The notes under the pieces were generated by a model that did not search any database, was not told the DNA's origin, and saw nothing but the letters and a program-made list of their open reading frames with translations. Positions 33,576-44,603 of a stretch of 64,000 nucleotides of DNA are shown here, piece by piece. The translations under genes were made by a program, and so were the position numbers. Each line of letters opens with the position of its first letter. The stretch's first letter is position 1. The stretch spans positions 4,278,001-4,342,000 of the forward strand of contig NZ_CP013854.1 in the NCBI RefSeq assembly GCF_001698125.1, given 5' to 3'. The DNA comes from Pseudonocardia sp. HH130630-07. Lineage in GTDB: Bacteria; Actinomycetota; Actinomycetes; Mycobacteriales; Pseudonocardiaceae.

Positions 33576-33975
33576 ACCGGTTGTGCGTCTGGTCTACGAG
33601 CGTACGAGTCCCCCCGGAGAAGACTCCGGAGTGGAGCCGCTCATCGCTGTCTGTGCTGACGAGGACGAGGCTCGGCGCATCGAAGCTGACAGCTCTGCGC
33701 GCGGCCGGCACGTCTCGTGGGAGGAGCACCCGCTGCAGGGGACCGATCGCGAGGTCGGGCCTCTGGAAGTCGGCCGGATCGTGCACGTGGTCCTGCTCGG
33801 CGGAAGCGACATCGTCGACGGGCCGGACGACCCCATCGGCATCGCCGTCTACGCCGACGGCGAGGCCGCCGAGCGACGAGCGGCCGAGGAACTCCGCACG
33901 ACCGGCTCGCCCGGCTACCGCGCGATCGCCCTCCCCGTCGGATGGCGAGCCCCCGGCCCCGGGCGTTCGGGCTGA
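33565..33975 (+). CDS. Small hypothetical acidic protein
   Basis: 136 residues from GTG 33565, overlapping the preceding stop by 11 bp. Begins VEREPVVRLVYERTSPPGE; later VHVVLLGGSDIVDGPDD and GIAVYADGEAAERRAAEELR. Acidic, no membrane segment; a tentative regulatory or immunity-like partner of the secreted protein by position only. An upstream in-frame ATG (about 33535) would add 10 residues. Followed by a strong terminator. Confidence 0.6.
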   Translation: MEREPVVRLVYERTSPPGEDSGVEPLIAVCADEDEARRIEADSSARGRHVSWEEHPLQGTDREVGPLEVGRIVHVVLLGGSDIVDGPDDPIGIAVYADGEAAERRAAEELRTTGSPGYRAIALPVGWRAPGPGRSG

Positions 33976-33985
33976 TCGAACTCCT

Positions 33986-34023
33986 GGCTGCGTCCGGTGC
34001 CGCTGGTGGCACCGGACGCAGCC
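33986..34023 (+). terminator. Strong hairpin terminator
   Basis: Perfect 16-bp stem GGCTGCGTCCGGTGCC (33986-34001) and its complement (34008-34023) with a 6-base loop, 10 bp after a stop codon. No T-run, as is usual in high-GC actinomycetes. Confidence 0.8.
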
Positions 34024-34326
34024 CAGGATCTGATCACCGGGCACCGGTGGGGCCGACTGCCGGGCTGCGCCGCCGCGGTCGCCGGCGCCGGTCCGGCACG
34101 GTCACCGCCGTGGGCCCGCCGCGGCCGCCGTGCGGTCACCGGCGCCGCCCGGCGAGGTCGCCGACGCAGGCCGCCGCAACCGGTGCGACCACCGATACCG
34201 GCCGACGCGGCGACCGGCCGGGCGGCGGGTCCCGTGACCTGCGCGGCACCCGAGCCGCCACGACCGCACCGACCGGGGCCCGACGCGACCGGCGGGCCCC
34301 TGACCGGGCGTGGCAGGGTTGCACGG
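34024..34326. other. Gene-free region before ftsY
   Basis: About 300 bp of very GC-rich sequence between the terminator and the ftsY start. An open frame continuous with ftsY runs through it but is Arg/Gly-rich without conserved features. Presumably contains the ftsY promoter; none was identified with confidence. Confidence 0.45.
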
Positions 34327-35907
34327 GTGACCACGCAGACCATCTGGATCGTCGTCGCGGTCGTCGTGGCCGTGCTGCTGATCGCCGTCGTCGCGGGGCT
34401 GCTGATCGCCCGCCGCAGGCGGATCAGCCTGCGCGAGGACGACCCTCAGCGCGAGCTCGGCACCGACGGGACCGCCACGGCGCCGCCGAAGAAGGGCGGC
34501 AGCTACCAGGCCGGTGGCGGGTTCGACTTCGCGTCGGGCACGGCCGCCGCCCCGGAGCGCCCCGCCGCCGACGGGTCGGCCCCGGGCGTCACCGAGCCGG
34601 TCGAGCGGCCGGACGTGGCGCCGGTCGCCCCCGTCGAGGGCCCGACCGCCGACGAGGTCCGCACCCCGCCGGGTGGGAACCCCGTCGTCGGCGGGGCGAC
34701 CGAGGCCCGGACCCCGCCCGGCGGGCTCCCCGTGTCGACCGCGCCGCCGGTGCGCCCGGGGACCGCGCCGAGCAGCCCGACCGTCCCGACCGAGAGCCGC
34801 GAGCCCGCGGACCCGGCGGTCCCCACACCGGCCGACCGGGGTGTCATCGACACCGCCGAGGCCAGCAAGGACCCCGCGACCCAGCAGCTCGTCCGGCCGC
34901 CGGCCGGCGCGCCCCCGACGTCGGCGCCCCCGGCCCCGGAGGCTCCGGCGCCCCGGGCCCCGGCACCGGTCCCGGCCGACACGATCGACCCCGCCGAGGG
35001 ACGGATCGAGCGGCTGCGCGGGCGGCTGTCCCGGTCCCGCTCCGGCCTCGGGCAGAGCCTGCTCGGCCTGCTCGGCGCCGGTGACCTGGACGAGGACTCC
35101 TGGGAGGACGTCGAGGCGACGCTGCTGCAGGCCGACCTCGGCCCGGAGACGACCGCCGAGGTCGTCGAGAAGCTGCGCCACCGGCTCGCCGCCCGTGGCG
35201 TCCGTACCGCCGAGCAGGTGCGCGAGACGCTGCGCGAGGTGCTCGTCGAGGCGCTGGAGACCGGGCAGGGCCGCTCGGTGCACGTGCTGCCGCAGGAGGG
35301 GCGCCCGGCGGTGGTGCTCGTCGTCGGCGTCAACGGCACCGGCAAGACGACCACCACCGGCAAGCTCGCCCGGGTGCTCGTCGCCGGCGGCCGCCAGGTC
35401 ACCCTCGGTGCGGCCGACACGTTCCGGGCCGCGGCCGCGGAACAGCTCGTGACCTGGGGGGAGCGCTCCGGCGCCGGTGTCGTCCGGGGTCCGGAGGGGT
35501 CCGACCCGGCGTCGGTCGCGTTCGAGGCGGTCAAGCGCGGCACCGCCGGCGGCGCCGACGCCGTCCTGCTCGACACCGCGGGCCGGCTGCACACCAAGAC
35601 CGGCCTGATGGACGAGCTCGGCAAGGTCAAGCGGGTCGTCGAGAAGCAGGCCAGGGTCGACGAGGTACTGCTCGTCCTCGACGCCACGACCGGCCAGAAC
35701 GGGCTGACCCAGGCCCGGGTGTTCGGCGAGGTCGTCGACGTCACCGGGATCGTGCTGACCAAGCTCGACGGCACCGCCAAGGGCGGCATCGTCTTCCGGG
35801 TGCAGCGCGAGCTCGGCGTGCCGGTGAAGCTCGTCGGGCTCGGCGAGGGCCCGGACGATCTCGCGCCGTTCGAGGCCGGGGCGTTCGTCGACGCCCTGCT
35901 GAACTGA
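34327..35907 (+). CDS. ftsY: Signal recognition particle receptor FtsY
   Basis: 526 residues from GTG. Unusual for E. coli but typical for actinobacteria, it begins with a transmembrane helix (IWIVVAVVVAVLLIAVVAGL, residues 6-25), then about 200 residues of acidic/Pro/Ala-rich linker, and ends with the SRP-GTPase NG domain: GVNGTGKTTTTGKLA (about 335), ADTFRAAAAEQL, LLDTAGRLHTK and LTKLDGTAKGG. It docks ribosome-nascent-chain-SRP complexes (Ffh, 40991) at the membrane. Confidence 0.97.
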   Translation: MTTQTIWIVVAVVVAVLLIAVVAGLLIARRRRISLREDDPQRELGTDGTATAPPKKGGSYQAGGGFDFASGTAAAPERPAADGSAPGVTEPVERPDVAPVAPVEGPTADEVRTPPGGNPVVGGATEARTPPGGLPVSTAPPVRPGTAPSSPTVPTESREPADPAVPTPADRGVIDTAEASKDPATQQLVRPPAGAPPTSAPPAPEAPAPRAPAPVPADTIDPAEGRIERLRGRLSRSRSGLGQSLLGLLGAGDLDEDSWEDVEATLLQADLGPETTAEVVEKLRHRLAARGVRTAEQVRETLREVLVEALETGQGRSVHVLPQEGRPAVVLVVGVNGTGKTTTTGKLARVLVAGGRQVTLGAADTFRAAAAEQLVTWGERSGAGVVRGPEGSDPASVAFEAVKRGTAGGADAVLLDTAGRLHTKTGLMDELGKVKRVVEKQARVDEVLLVLDATTGQNGLTQARVFGEVVDVTGIVLTKLDGTAKGGIVFRVQRELGVPVKLVGLGEGPDDLAPFEAGAFVDALLN

Positions 35908-35914
35908 GCCGCGG

Positions 35915-35943
35915 GTGCCGGGGCGCGGACCGCGCCCCGGCAC
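35915..35943 (+). terminator. Hairpin terminator after ftsY
   Basis: GTGCCGGGGCGCGG and its perfect complement separated by a single A. Lies 7 bp past the ftsY stop. Confidence 0.75.
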
Positions 35944-36043
35944 CACTGCGCCGTGTGGCGGATCACGGATCGGCCCGTCCGGCTGACGTTCGGACCCCCG
36001 GATCCTGTTGGGTAACCCAACCGTCATCCGGATCGCGGGGCTG

Positions 36044-36081
36044 TTAACCGGTACGAAACGGACCGGCGCCCGGTGCGAAAC
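36044..36081 (+). promoter_or_regulatory. GlnR-type box upstream of amt
   Basis: TTAAC-n6-GAAAC-n6-GCGCC-n6-GAAAC, matching the actinomycete GlnR arrangement gTnAC-n6-GaAAC repeated, with exact spacing and two perfect GAAAC half-sites. The amt start lies 59 bp downstream. In Streptomyces and mycobacteria GlnR activates amt-glnK-glnD under nitrogen limitation. Confidence 0.8.
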
Positions 36082-36139
36082 ACGCGCTCACCATTCTTCC
36101 TCCCCAGTCGGACACCGACATGACGTGGGAGGAAACGAC

Positions 36140-37630
<1,491 letters not shown>

Positions 37631-37653
37631 CCCCACACCCGATCCCGCGCAGC

Positions 37654-37691
37654 ACGGGCCCGCCGGACTCCACACGGAGCGGCGGGCCCGT
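37654..37691 (+). terminator. Hairpin between glnK remnant and glnD
   Basis: ACGGGCCCGCCG and its complement around a 14-base loop. It could separate amt-glnK from glnD transcription. Confidence 0.7.
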
Positions 37692-37770
37692 CCGCGGTCC
37701 GGGTACGAAACGGATAATCCGGGCCCATCCGGGGCCGGTTCGGACGTGCAGGAAGCGGGTGGGGCGCAGG

Positions 37771-40260
37771 ATGTCGGTCCTCGGGTCGGGCGAGGCAGCT
37801 GATCTGGTCGGAGCGAAGTCGTTGCTGCTGGCGGCGGGCGGTCGTCAGCACCACGGACCGGAGGCGTTGCGGGCCGCGCTGGTCGACCTGCACGACTTCT
37901 GGCTCTCCTCGCGCTGCGCGACCCTCGGGTTCGGCGGCACCGGCAGCGGGGTCGCCTTGGTCGCGGTCGGTGCGCTCGGCCGGCGCGAGCTCTGCCCGTA
38001 CTCCGACCTCGATCTCGTCCTGCTGCACGACGGCCGCTCCGGCGTCGACGGCCTCGCCGAGCAGCTCTGGTACCCGCTGTGGGACGCCGGGCTCGGCCTC
38101 GACCACTCGGTCCGCACCCCCGGGCAGGCCGTGCAGGTGGCCGCCACCGACCTGCGCGCCGCGTTCGGGCTGCTGGAGGCCCGGCACATCGCCGGGGACG
38201 GCGCGCTCGTCACGACCGTCCGGGATGCGGTCCGCCAGGCGTGGCGGGCCGGGATCCGCGGCCGGTTCGACGAGATCGCCGACACCGCGGCCGAGCGCTG
38301 GCGGCGCAGCGGCGACGTCGCGCACCGGATCGAGCCCGACCTGAAGAACGGGCACGGCGGGCTGCGCGACGTCGCGCTGATCGACGCGCTGGCGACCGCG
38401 CAGCTCGTCGACCGGCCGTCGGCGGAGATCGCCGCGGCCCGCACGCTGCTGCTCGACGTCCGCACCGAGCTGCACCGCCGCTCGGGCCGGGCCCGGGACG
38501 TGCTGCGCGCCCAGGACGCCGACGAGATCGCCGCCCAGATGGATCTCGGTGACCGGTTCGACCTGGCCCGCGCGCTGTCCGGTGGTGCGCGGGCGGTCGC
38601 GTTCGGGGCCGAGGTCGCGCTGCGCCAGGCCCGCGCCGCGCTGCCCCGGCGCGGGCTCGCCGCGCTGCGCCGGGCGCCGGTCCGGCGGCCGCTGGACTCC
38701 GGCGTCGTCGAGCACGCGGGGGAGGTCGGCCTGGCCCGGGACGCCTCGGCGGCGAAGGACCCGGCGCTCGTCCTGCGGGTCGCGGCCACCGCGGCGCGCA
38801 CCGGGCTGCCGGTCTCGGCGGGCACGCTCACCCGGCTCGCCGACACCGCGCCGGAGCTGCGTGCCCCGTGGCCGCGGGCCGCGCTGGCCGAGCTGCTGGG
38901 CCTGCTCGGGACCGGGCACGGCATGGTCGGGGTGATCGAGTCGCTGGACCGGACCGGGCTGTGGGGACGGCTGTTCCCGGAGTGGGGCGCGGTGCGGGAC
39001 CTGCCACCACGGGACCGGACGCACGTCTGGACCGTCGACCGGCACCTCGTCGAGGTCGCCGCCGCCGCGGCCCGGCTGACCACCCGGGTCTCCCGGCCGG
39101 ACCTGCTGCTGCTCGCGGCGCTGCTGCACGACATCGGCAAGGGGCGCGACGGGGACCACTCGGTGGTGGGGGAGTCGCTGGTCCGCCAGGTGGGCGAACG
39201 CCTGGGCCTGCGCCCGCCCGACGTCGCGCTGCTCGCCGCGGCGGTCCGCCACCACCTGCTGCTCCCGCACACCGCGACCCGCCGGGACCCCGACGACCCG
39301 GCCACCGTGGCCCGGGTGCTCGACACGCTGCGCTCGGCCGTCGACGGCGACCGGGCCGTCGGGGTGCTCCTCGAACTCCTCGACGCGCTCGCCGAGGCCG
39401 ACTCGCTGGGTACCGGTCCCGGCGTGTGGAGCCCGTGGCGGCGGACCCTGGTGCAGGGGCTGGCCGGTCGCTGCCGCGCCGCACTGGACGGCCGCCCGTT
39501 CGTCCCGCCCGGCCCGCCGGACCCGGCGTACGGCGAGATGGCCGACGCGGTGGCCGGGGACGGCCGTCCGCAGGTCCGGTTCGCCACCACCGACGACGTC
39601 TCCACCGTCACCGTCGCGCTGCCGGACCGGCGCGGGGCGCTCTCGGCGGTCGCCGGGGTGCTCGCCCTGCACTCGCTGCAGGTGCACACCGCCGACCTGA
39701 CCGTCCACCCGGTGGGCGCCGCCGGCACCCCGCCCGGGCGCCCCGCCGCCCCGGCGCCCGATGCCGCCACGGAGCCGCCGGAGCCGCCGGGGCCGCCGGT
39801 TTCGCTGGTGCGCGACGCCGTCGCGGTGCTGACCTTCGCCGTCACCCCGCGGTTCGGCGGCCTGCCCGATCCGGCGCTGGTGCGCTCGGACCTGGTGCGG
39901 GTGCTCGGCGGCTCGCTGGGGCTGGCCGACGCGCTCGCCCGCAAGGAACGCGACTACGCCCCGTCGGACCCGGAGGTGGAGCGGACCGCGCCACCGCGGG
40001 TGCTGTGGTTCGACGACGAGGCCACCGGCGCCGTCGTGCTCGAACTGCGCGGGACCGACCGGATCGGCCTGCTGCACCACGTCACCGCCGCGCTGGAGCG
40101 GTGCGGGGTGGACCTGCTGTGGGCCAGGGTGGAGACGCTCGGCTCCTCGGTCGTCGACGCGTTCGGGATCGGCGGGGTCGCCGAGCCCGCAGCCCGGCAC
40201 CGGCTCGAACGCGAGGTGCTGACGGCCGCGGCGCGGCGGGCCGTCGTCTCCCGCAGCTGA
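37771..40260 (+). CDS. glnD: PII uridylyl/adenylyltransferase GlnD
   Basis: 829 residues. Nucleotidyltransferase site GALGRRELCPYSDLDLVLLHD (shown in part: GRRELCPYSDLDLVLLHD) near residue 70; an HD hydrolase LLAALLHDIGKGRDGDHS near 455; two C-terminal ACT domains (VSTVTVALPDRRGALSAVAG; LELRGTDRIGLLHHVTAAL). It modifies PII at the T-loop tyrosine in response to glutamine. The protein is intact although its immediate upstream substrate gene is deleted. Confidence 0.95.
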   Translation: MSVLGSGEAADLVGAKSLLLAAGGRQHHGPEALRAALVDLHDFWLSSRCATLGFGGTGSGVALVAVGALGRRELCPYSDLDLVLLHDGRSGVDGLAEQLWYPLWDAGLGLDHSVRTPGQAVQVAATDLRAAFGLLEARHIAGDGALVTTVRDAVRQAWRAGIRGRFDEIADTAAERWRRSGDVAHRIEPDLKNGHGGLRDVALIDALATAQLVDRPSAEIAAARTLLLDVRTELHRRSGRARDVLRAQDADEIAAQMDLGDRFDLARALSGGARAVAFGAEVALRQARAALPRRGLAALRRAPVRRPLDSGVVEHAGEVGLARDASAAKDPALVLRVAATAARTGLPVSAGTLTRLADTAPELRAPWPRAALAELLGLLGTGHGMVGVIESLDRTGLWGRLFPEWGAVRDLPPRDRTHVWTVDRHLVEVAAAAARLTTRVSRPDLLLLAALLHDIGKGRDGDHSVVGESLVRQVGERLGLRPPDVALLAAAVRHHLLLPHTATRRDPDDPATVARVLDTLRSAVDGDRAVGVLLELLDALAEADSLGTGPGVWSPWRRTLVQGLAGRCRAALDGRPFVPPGPPDPAYGEMADAVAGDGRPQVRFATTDDVSTVTVALPDRRGALSAVAGVLALHSLQVHTADLTVHPVGAAGTPPGRPAAPAPDAATEPPEPPGPPVSLVRDAVAVLTFAVTPRFGGLPDPALVRSDLVRVLGGSLGLADALARKERDYAPSDPEVERTAPPRVLWFDDEATGAVVLELRGTDRIGLLHHVTAALERCGVDLLWARVETLGSSVVDAFGIGGVAEPAARHRLEREVLTAAARRAVVSRS

Positions 40261-40362
40261 TCCCGCAGCCGGTCCGGGCGCCGCCGACACGCCGCGGAAC
40301 GCGGCAGGACGGACACGCCGGGTGATCGGAACGAACGGCGCGTCCCGACCGTTTCATCGCAC

Positions 40363-40980
40363 ATGACCACCGCCCGCGCCGCCGGATCGATCGACGACGA
40401 CGTGCCGCCCCCCGCCGCCGGGGCGGAGCCGAACCGGGAGGGGCCGCTCGTCCTGTACCTGCCGGGCCGGTCCCTGCTGCTGGTCGCGGGCCTGCCCGGA
40501 GCGGGGAAGTCGACGCTGCTCGCGGGCCTTGCCGGGATCGAGGGGGTGCGCGTCCTCGACTCGGGATCGGCCCGGTCGGCGCTGGCGGGCCGGCTCCCGG
40601 CCGGGACGCCCTACCCCGTCTACCGCTGGCTGACCCACCTGGTGCACCGGGCGTCGGTGGCGGGAGTGTGCGCCGGGCCGGTGCCGACCGTCGTGGTGCA
40701 CCTGCCGGCGACCGCGCCGCGGGTCCGGGCCGTGGTCCGCGGGCTCGCCCGGCTGACCCGCCGCGACCCGCACCTGCTGTGGCTCGACGTGCCCGCCGAT
40801 GAGGCGCTCGACGGGCAGCGGGCCCGCGGCCGCGTGGTGCGGCCCCGGCCGTTCGCCGCGCACGCCCGCCGGGCCGAGCGGACCGCCGTCCGGCTGCGTA
40901 CGGGGCTCGAACCGGGCTGGACCTCGATCCGCAGCACCGATCGCTCCGGCGCCCGCCGGGGTCTGGCACTGGCCCAGTAG
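40363..40980 (+). CDS. P-loop ATPase/kinase-like protein
   Basis: 205 residues. Walker A VAGLPGAGKSTLLAG (about residues 41-55), then VRVLDSGSARSALAGRL and a helical basic C-terminus (VRPRPFAAHARRAERTAVRL). Resembles small AAA/zeta-like or shikimate-kinase-fold proteins (AAA_33) found upstream of ffh in actinomycetes. Role unknown. Ends 10 bp before ffh. Confidence 0.8.
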   Translation: MTTARAAGSIDDDVPPPAAGAEPNREGPLVLYLPGRSLLLVAGLPGAGKSTLLAGLAGIEGVRVLDSGSARSALAGRLPAGTPYPVYRWLTHLVHRASVAGVCAGPVPTVVVHLPATAPRVRAVVRGLARLTRRDPHLLWLDVPADEALDGQRARGRVVRPRPFAAHARRAERTAVRLRTGLEPGWTSIRSTDRSGARRGLALAQ

Positions 40981-40990
40981 GCTGGCAAGG

Positions 40991-42559
40991 GTGTTCGACT
41001 CCCTCTCCGAGCGGCTCGGATCCACGCTGCAGGGTCTCCGCGGCAAGGGCCGGCTCTCCGACGCCGACATCGACGCCACCGCGCGCGAGATCCGGATCGC
41101 GCTGCTGGAGGCGGACGTCGCCCTGCCGGTGGTCCGCGCCTTCATCACGAAGATCAAGGACCGGGCCAAGGGCTCGGAGGTCTCGCAGGCCCTGAACCCG
41201 GCCCAGCAGGTCGTGAAGATCGTCAACGAGGAACTCGTGGCGATCCTCGGCGGCGAGACCCGCCGGCTGAACCTGGCCAAGGAACCACCGACGGTCATCA
41301 TGCTGGCCGGTCTGCAGGGTGCGGGTAAGACGACCCTGGCCGGCAAGCTGGCCCGCTGGCTGAAGGGGCAGGGGCACACCCCGCTGCTCGTGGCCTGTGA
41401 CCTGCAGCGGCCGAACGCGGTCAACCAGCTGCAGATCGTCGGCGAGCGGGCCGGGGTGCCGACCTACGCCCCGCACCCGGGCGCCACCGGCTCCGGCGAG
41501 CTGCCCGAGGGCCCCGGCGACCCGGTGGGCGTGGCCCGCGACGGGATCGCGCACGCGAGGGACAAGCAGTACGACGTCGTCGTCGTCGACACCGCGGGCC
41601 GGCTCGGTGTCGACGAGGAGCTGATGCGCCAGGCGTCCGACATCCGCACGGCGGTGCAGCCGGACGAGGTGCTGTTCGTCGTCGACGCGATGATCGGTCA
41701 GGACGCGGTCACCACCGCCGAGGCGTTCCGCGACGGTGTGGGCTTCACCGGTGTCGTCCTCACCAAGCTCGACGGCGACGCCCGCGGCGGTGCCGCGCTC
41801 TCGGTCCGTGAGGTCACCGGCCAGCCGATCCTGTTCGCCTCGAACGGGGAGAAGCTGGAGGACTTCGACGTCTTCCACCCGGACCGGATGTCCTCGCGCA
41901 TCCTCGGGATGGGCGACCTGCTGACCCTGATCGAGCAGGCCGAGCAGGTCTTCGACGCCGAGCAGTCGGCCGCGGCCGCGCAGAAGATCGGCTCCGGCGA
42001 GCTGACCCTGGAGGACTTCCTCCAGCAGATGCTGCAGCTGCGCAAGATGGGCCCGATCGGGAACATCCTCAACATGCTCCCCGGCGCGAACCAGGGGCAG
42101 ATGAAGGCGGCGCTGGACCAGGTCGACGATCGGCAGATCGACCGGCTCCAGGCCATCATCCGCGGCATGACCCCGGCCGAGCGCGACGACCCGAAGATGA
42201 TCAACGCGTCCCGGCGGCTGCGCATCGCGAACGGCTCCGGCGTCACCGTCTCCGACGTGAACGACCTGGTCAACCGGTTCTACGAAGCCCGCAAGATGAT
42301 GAAGCAGATGGCCGGTCAGTTCGGCTTCGGCGGCGGGCGCAAGGCCACCAAGAAGGTCCCGAAGAACGCGCGCAAGGCCAAGCAGGCGAAGAAGGGCCGG
42401 CGCAGCGGCAACCCGGCGAACCGGGCCGGCCAGTCCGGCGGCCCCGACCTGTCGAACCTGCCGCCGAGCCTGCAGCAGCTCCCGCCGGGGCTCGCCGGGC
42501 TCGACCAGCTGCCGCCCGGGTTCGACCCGTCGAAGCTGGACTTCGGCAAGAAGAAGTGA
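40991..42559 (+). CDS. ffh: Signal recognition particle protein Ffh
   Basis: 522 residues from GTG. N domain, then a GTPase G domain: MLAGLQGAGKTTLAGKLA (about 107), ACDLQRPNAVNQL, VVVDTAGRLGVDEEL, LTKLDGDARGGAALS. The M domain (about 330-435) is Met-rich with LQQMLQLRKMGPIGNILNML and an RNA-binding SRRLRIANGSGVTVSDVN. A basic and Pro/Leu-rich tail follows. It delivers signal-bearing ribosomes to FtsY. Confidence 0.97.
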   Translation: MFDSLSERLGSTLQGLRGKGRLSDADIDATAREIRIALLEADVALPVVRAFITKIKDRAKGSEVSQALNPAQQVVKIVNEELVAILGGETRRLNLAKEPPTVIMLAGLQGAGKTTLAGKLARWLKGQGHTPLLVACDLQRPNAVNQLQIVGERAGVPTYAPHPGATGSGELPEGPGDPVGVARDGIAHARDKQYDVVVVDTAGRLGVDEELMRQASDIRTAVQPDEVLFVVDAMIGQDAVTTAEAFRDGVGFTGVVLTKLDGDARGGAALSVREVTGQPILFASNGEKLEDFDVFHPDRMSSRILGMGDLLTLIEQAEQVFDAEQSAAAAQKIGSGELTLEDFLQQMLQLRKMGPIGNILNMLPGANQGQMKAALDQVDDRQIDRLQAIIRGMTPAERDDPKMINASRRLRIANGSGVTVSDVNDLVNRFYEARKMMKQMAGQFGFGGGRKATKKVPKNARKAKQAKKGRRSGNPANRAGQSGGPDLSNLPPSLQQLPPGLAGLDQLPPGFDPSKLDFGKKK

Positions 42560-42575
42560 CGTAGGGTCGCCCGGT

Positions 42576-43700
42576 ATGGGCGATCTCCGCGCGGTCCCGG
42601 CGACCGGATGGCGGCTCCGCGGGACCCTGCTCGGCGCCACCGGTGCCGCGGGAGCCGAGCTGTACGTCGACGGTTCGGGGCGGATCAGCCCCGAACCGCT
42701 CACCGGCGCCGAGGACCTGGTCACCTCCGGCTGGATCGTCCCGGGGCTGGTCGACGCGCACTGCCACGTCGGGCTCGGGCCCCAGGGGCCGGTCACCGAC
42801 CTGGAGGAGTGCGCGGCCCAGGCCCGCACCGACCGCGACGCCGGGGCCCTGCTCCTGCGCGACTGCGGGTCCCCGGTCGACACCTCGCCGCTGCAGGGCC
42901 GTGCGGACCTCCCCGAGATCATCCGGGCCGGGCGGCACGTGGCGCGCCCGAAGCGCTACATCCCCGGGCTCGCCACCGAGCTGGACGACCCGGGGCTGCT
43001 CGTCGACGAGGTCCGCGCCCAGGCCGCCCGCGGTGACGGCTGGGTGAAGCTCGTCGGGGACTGGATCGACCGCGGTCTCGGCGACGGCGCCGACCTCGCG
43101 CCGCTGTGGCCGGACGAGGTGCTCGCCGACGCGATCGCCGCCGCGCACGAGGCCGGCGCCCGGGTGACCGCGCACGTGTTCGGCACCGACGCGCTGCCCG
43201 GCCTGATCCGGGCCGGGATCGACTGCATCGAGCACGGGCCCGGTCTCACCGACGACCTGATCGCCGAGATGGCCGCCCGGGGCACCGCGCTGGTGCCGAC
43301 GCTGATCAACGTCGAGACCTTCCCGTCGATCGCGGAGAAGGCGACGCGCTACCCCCGCTACGCCGGTCACATGCGGGACCTGCACGCGCACGCCTGGGAG
43401 ATCGTCGGACGGGCGATCGAGGCCGGGGTGCCGGTCTACGCCGGGACCGACGCGGGCGGTGGCATCCGGCACGGCCGGATCGCCGACGAGGTCGCCGAGC
43501 TGGCCAGGGCCGGGCACCCGGACCCGATCGGCGCCGCGAGCTGGGCCGCCCGCGACTGGCTGGGCCGGCCCGCCGGACCGGTCGCCGGGGCGCCGGCGGA
43601 CCTGGTCGTCTACGACCGTGATCCGCGCGACGACCTGGCGGCGCTGTGCAGCCCGTCGCTGGTACTGGTCCGCGGGCGTCCGGTATCAGTGGGTACATGA
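42576..43700 (+). CDS. Amidohydrolase family protein
   Basis: 374 residues, 16 bp after ffh. TIM-barrel amidohydrolase with metal motif PGLVDAHCHVGLG (His-x-His), a KLVGDWIDRG segment (possible carboxylated-Lys position), AHVFGTDALPGLIRAGIDCIEHG and YAGTDAGGGIRHG with the metal Asp. A prolidase/imidazolonepropionase-like member often found between ffh and rpsP in actinomycetes. Substrate unknown. Its stop overlaps the next ATG. Confidence 0.88.
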   Translation: MGDLRAVPATGWRLRGTLLGATGAAGAELYVDGSGRISPEPLTGAEDLVTSGWIVPGLVDAHCHVGLGPQGPVTDLEECAAQARTDRDAGALLLRDCGSPVDTSPLQGRADLPEIIRAGRHVARPKRYIPGLATELDDPGLLVDEVRAQAARGDGWVKLVGDWIDRGLGDGADLAPLWPDEVLADAIAAAHEAGARVTAHVFGTDALPGLIRAGIDCIEHGPGLTDDLIAEMAARGTALVPTLINVETFPSIAEKATRYPRYAGHMRDLHAHAWEIVGRAIEAGVPVYAGTDAGGGIRHGRIADEVAELARAGHPDPIGAASWAARDWLGRPAGPVAGAPADLVVYDRDPRDDLAALCSPSLVLVRGRPVSVGT

Positions 43701-44455
43701 GCTACGCGCCCGGTTCCGCCCCCGGCCCGTACGGGCCTCCGGCCGGGGCGTTCGGCCTGTCCCCGTCCCCGACACCCCGGGTCCGCTGGGGGCTGTGGGC
43801 GTTCCTGGCCGTCGAGATCGTGTTCCTCGGTGCGTCGGCGGTGCTGGGGCGGATCGTCGACATCGACTCGGCGGGTGCGGTGCTGCTGGCGATCGCCGTG
43901 CCGACGATGCTGGCCGCGCTCACCTGCGTCGGCTGGACGCTGTGGCGCGGTGACGGCCCGGCACCCGATCTCGGTCTGCGGTTCCGCTGGGAGGACGTCG
44001 GCGCCGGCCTGCTGATCGGGCTGGCCGGGCTGTTCGTCACCGTCCCGGCCGCGTTCGGGTACCTGTACCTGGTCGGCCCGGACCTCACGACGTCGGTGAG
44101 CGTCGCGTTCGAGGGGATCCGGTCGAGCTGGCCGGTCGCGCTGGCCGTGATGGTCGGCGTCGTGGTGATCGCGCCGGTCTGCGAGGAGATCGTCTACCGC
44201 GGGCTGCTCTGGAACGCCGTCGCGAAGTGGGTCACCCGGCCCTGGCTGGTCGGGCTGATCGTGACGGCCGCGTTCTCGCTGGCCCACCTGGAACTGCTGC
44301 GGGCGCCGCTGCTGTTCGTGGTGGCCCTGCCACTGGCCGTGGCCCGGCTGCTCACCGGCCGGTTGACCGCCGGCATCGTGGCGCACGCGGTGAACAACTT
44401 CCTGCCCGGCCTGGCGCTGGCCCTCATGCTGGTCGGGGCCGTCCCCGTGGTGTGA
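43697..44455 (+). CDS. CPBP-family intramembrane metalloprotease
   Basis: 252 residues. Cytoplasmic Pro/Gly-rich N-terminus, then about eight hydrophobic segments. The CPBP (Abi/Rce1-like) motifs are present: PVCEEIVYRGLLW (Glu-Glu-x3-Arg), FSLAHLELL (His) and AHAVNNFLPG. Membrane-embedded protease; substrate unknown. ATG overlaps the amidohydrolase stop (ATGA). Confidence 0.9.
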   Translation: MSYAPGSAPGPYGPPAGAFGLSPSPTPRVRWGLWAFLAVEIVFLGASAVLGRIVDIDSAGAVLLAIAVPTMLAALTCVGWTLWRGDGPAPDLGLRFRWEDVGAGLLIGLAGLFVTVPAAFGYLYLVGPDLTTSVSVAFEGIRSSWPVALAVMVGVVVIAPVCEEIVYRGLLWNAVAKWVTRPWLVGLIVTAAFSLAHLELLRAPLLFVVALPLAVARLLTGRLTAGIVAHAVNNFLPGLALALMLVGAVPVV

Positions 44456-44460
44456 GGGTC

Positions 44461-44474
44461 GTCTGGCAGAATGA
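44461..44474 (+). promoter_or_regulatory. Candidate promoter element upstream of rpsP
   Basis: GTCTGGCAGAATGA lies 130 bp before rpsP. A closely similar GTCTGGCACTATGG lies upstream of rplS (48585-48598), making a shared ribosomal-protein promoter or start-region element likely. Confidence 0.45.
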
Positions 44475-44603
44475 CCGGTCGGGCCCGTGGCCGGCCCTCT
44501 ACCAGCCACGGCCGATGACCTTCGAGTGAGCGAGCCCGTACCCCACGCGAGCACCAGCTGACTCATCGCAGCACGAATCGACATTCGCGAGGAGCACCAC
44601 AGC

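Noticed and set aside
42576..44455. Amidohydrolase-CPBP pair as an inserted system
   Set aside because: This neighbourhood between ffh and rpsP is ordinary in actinomycetes.
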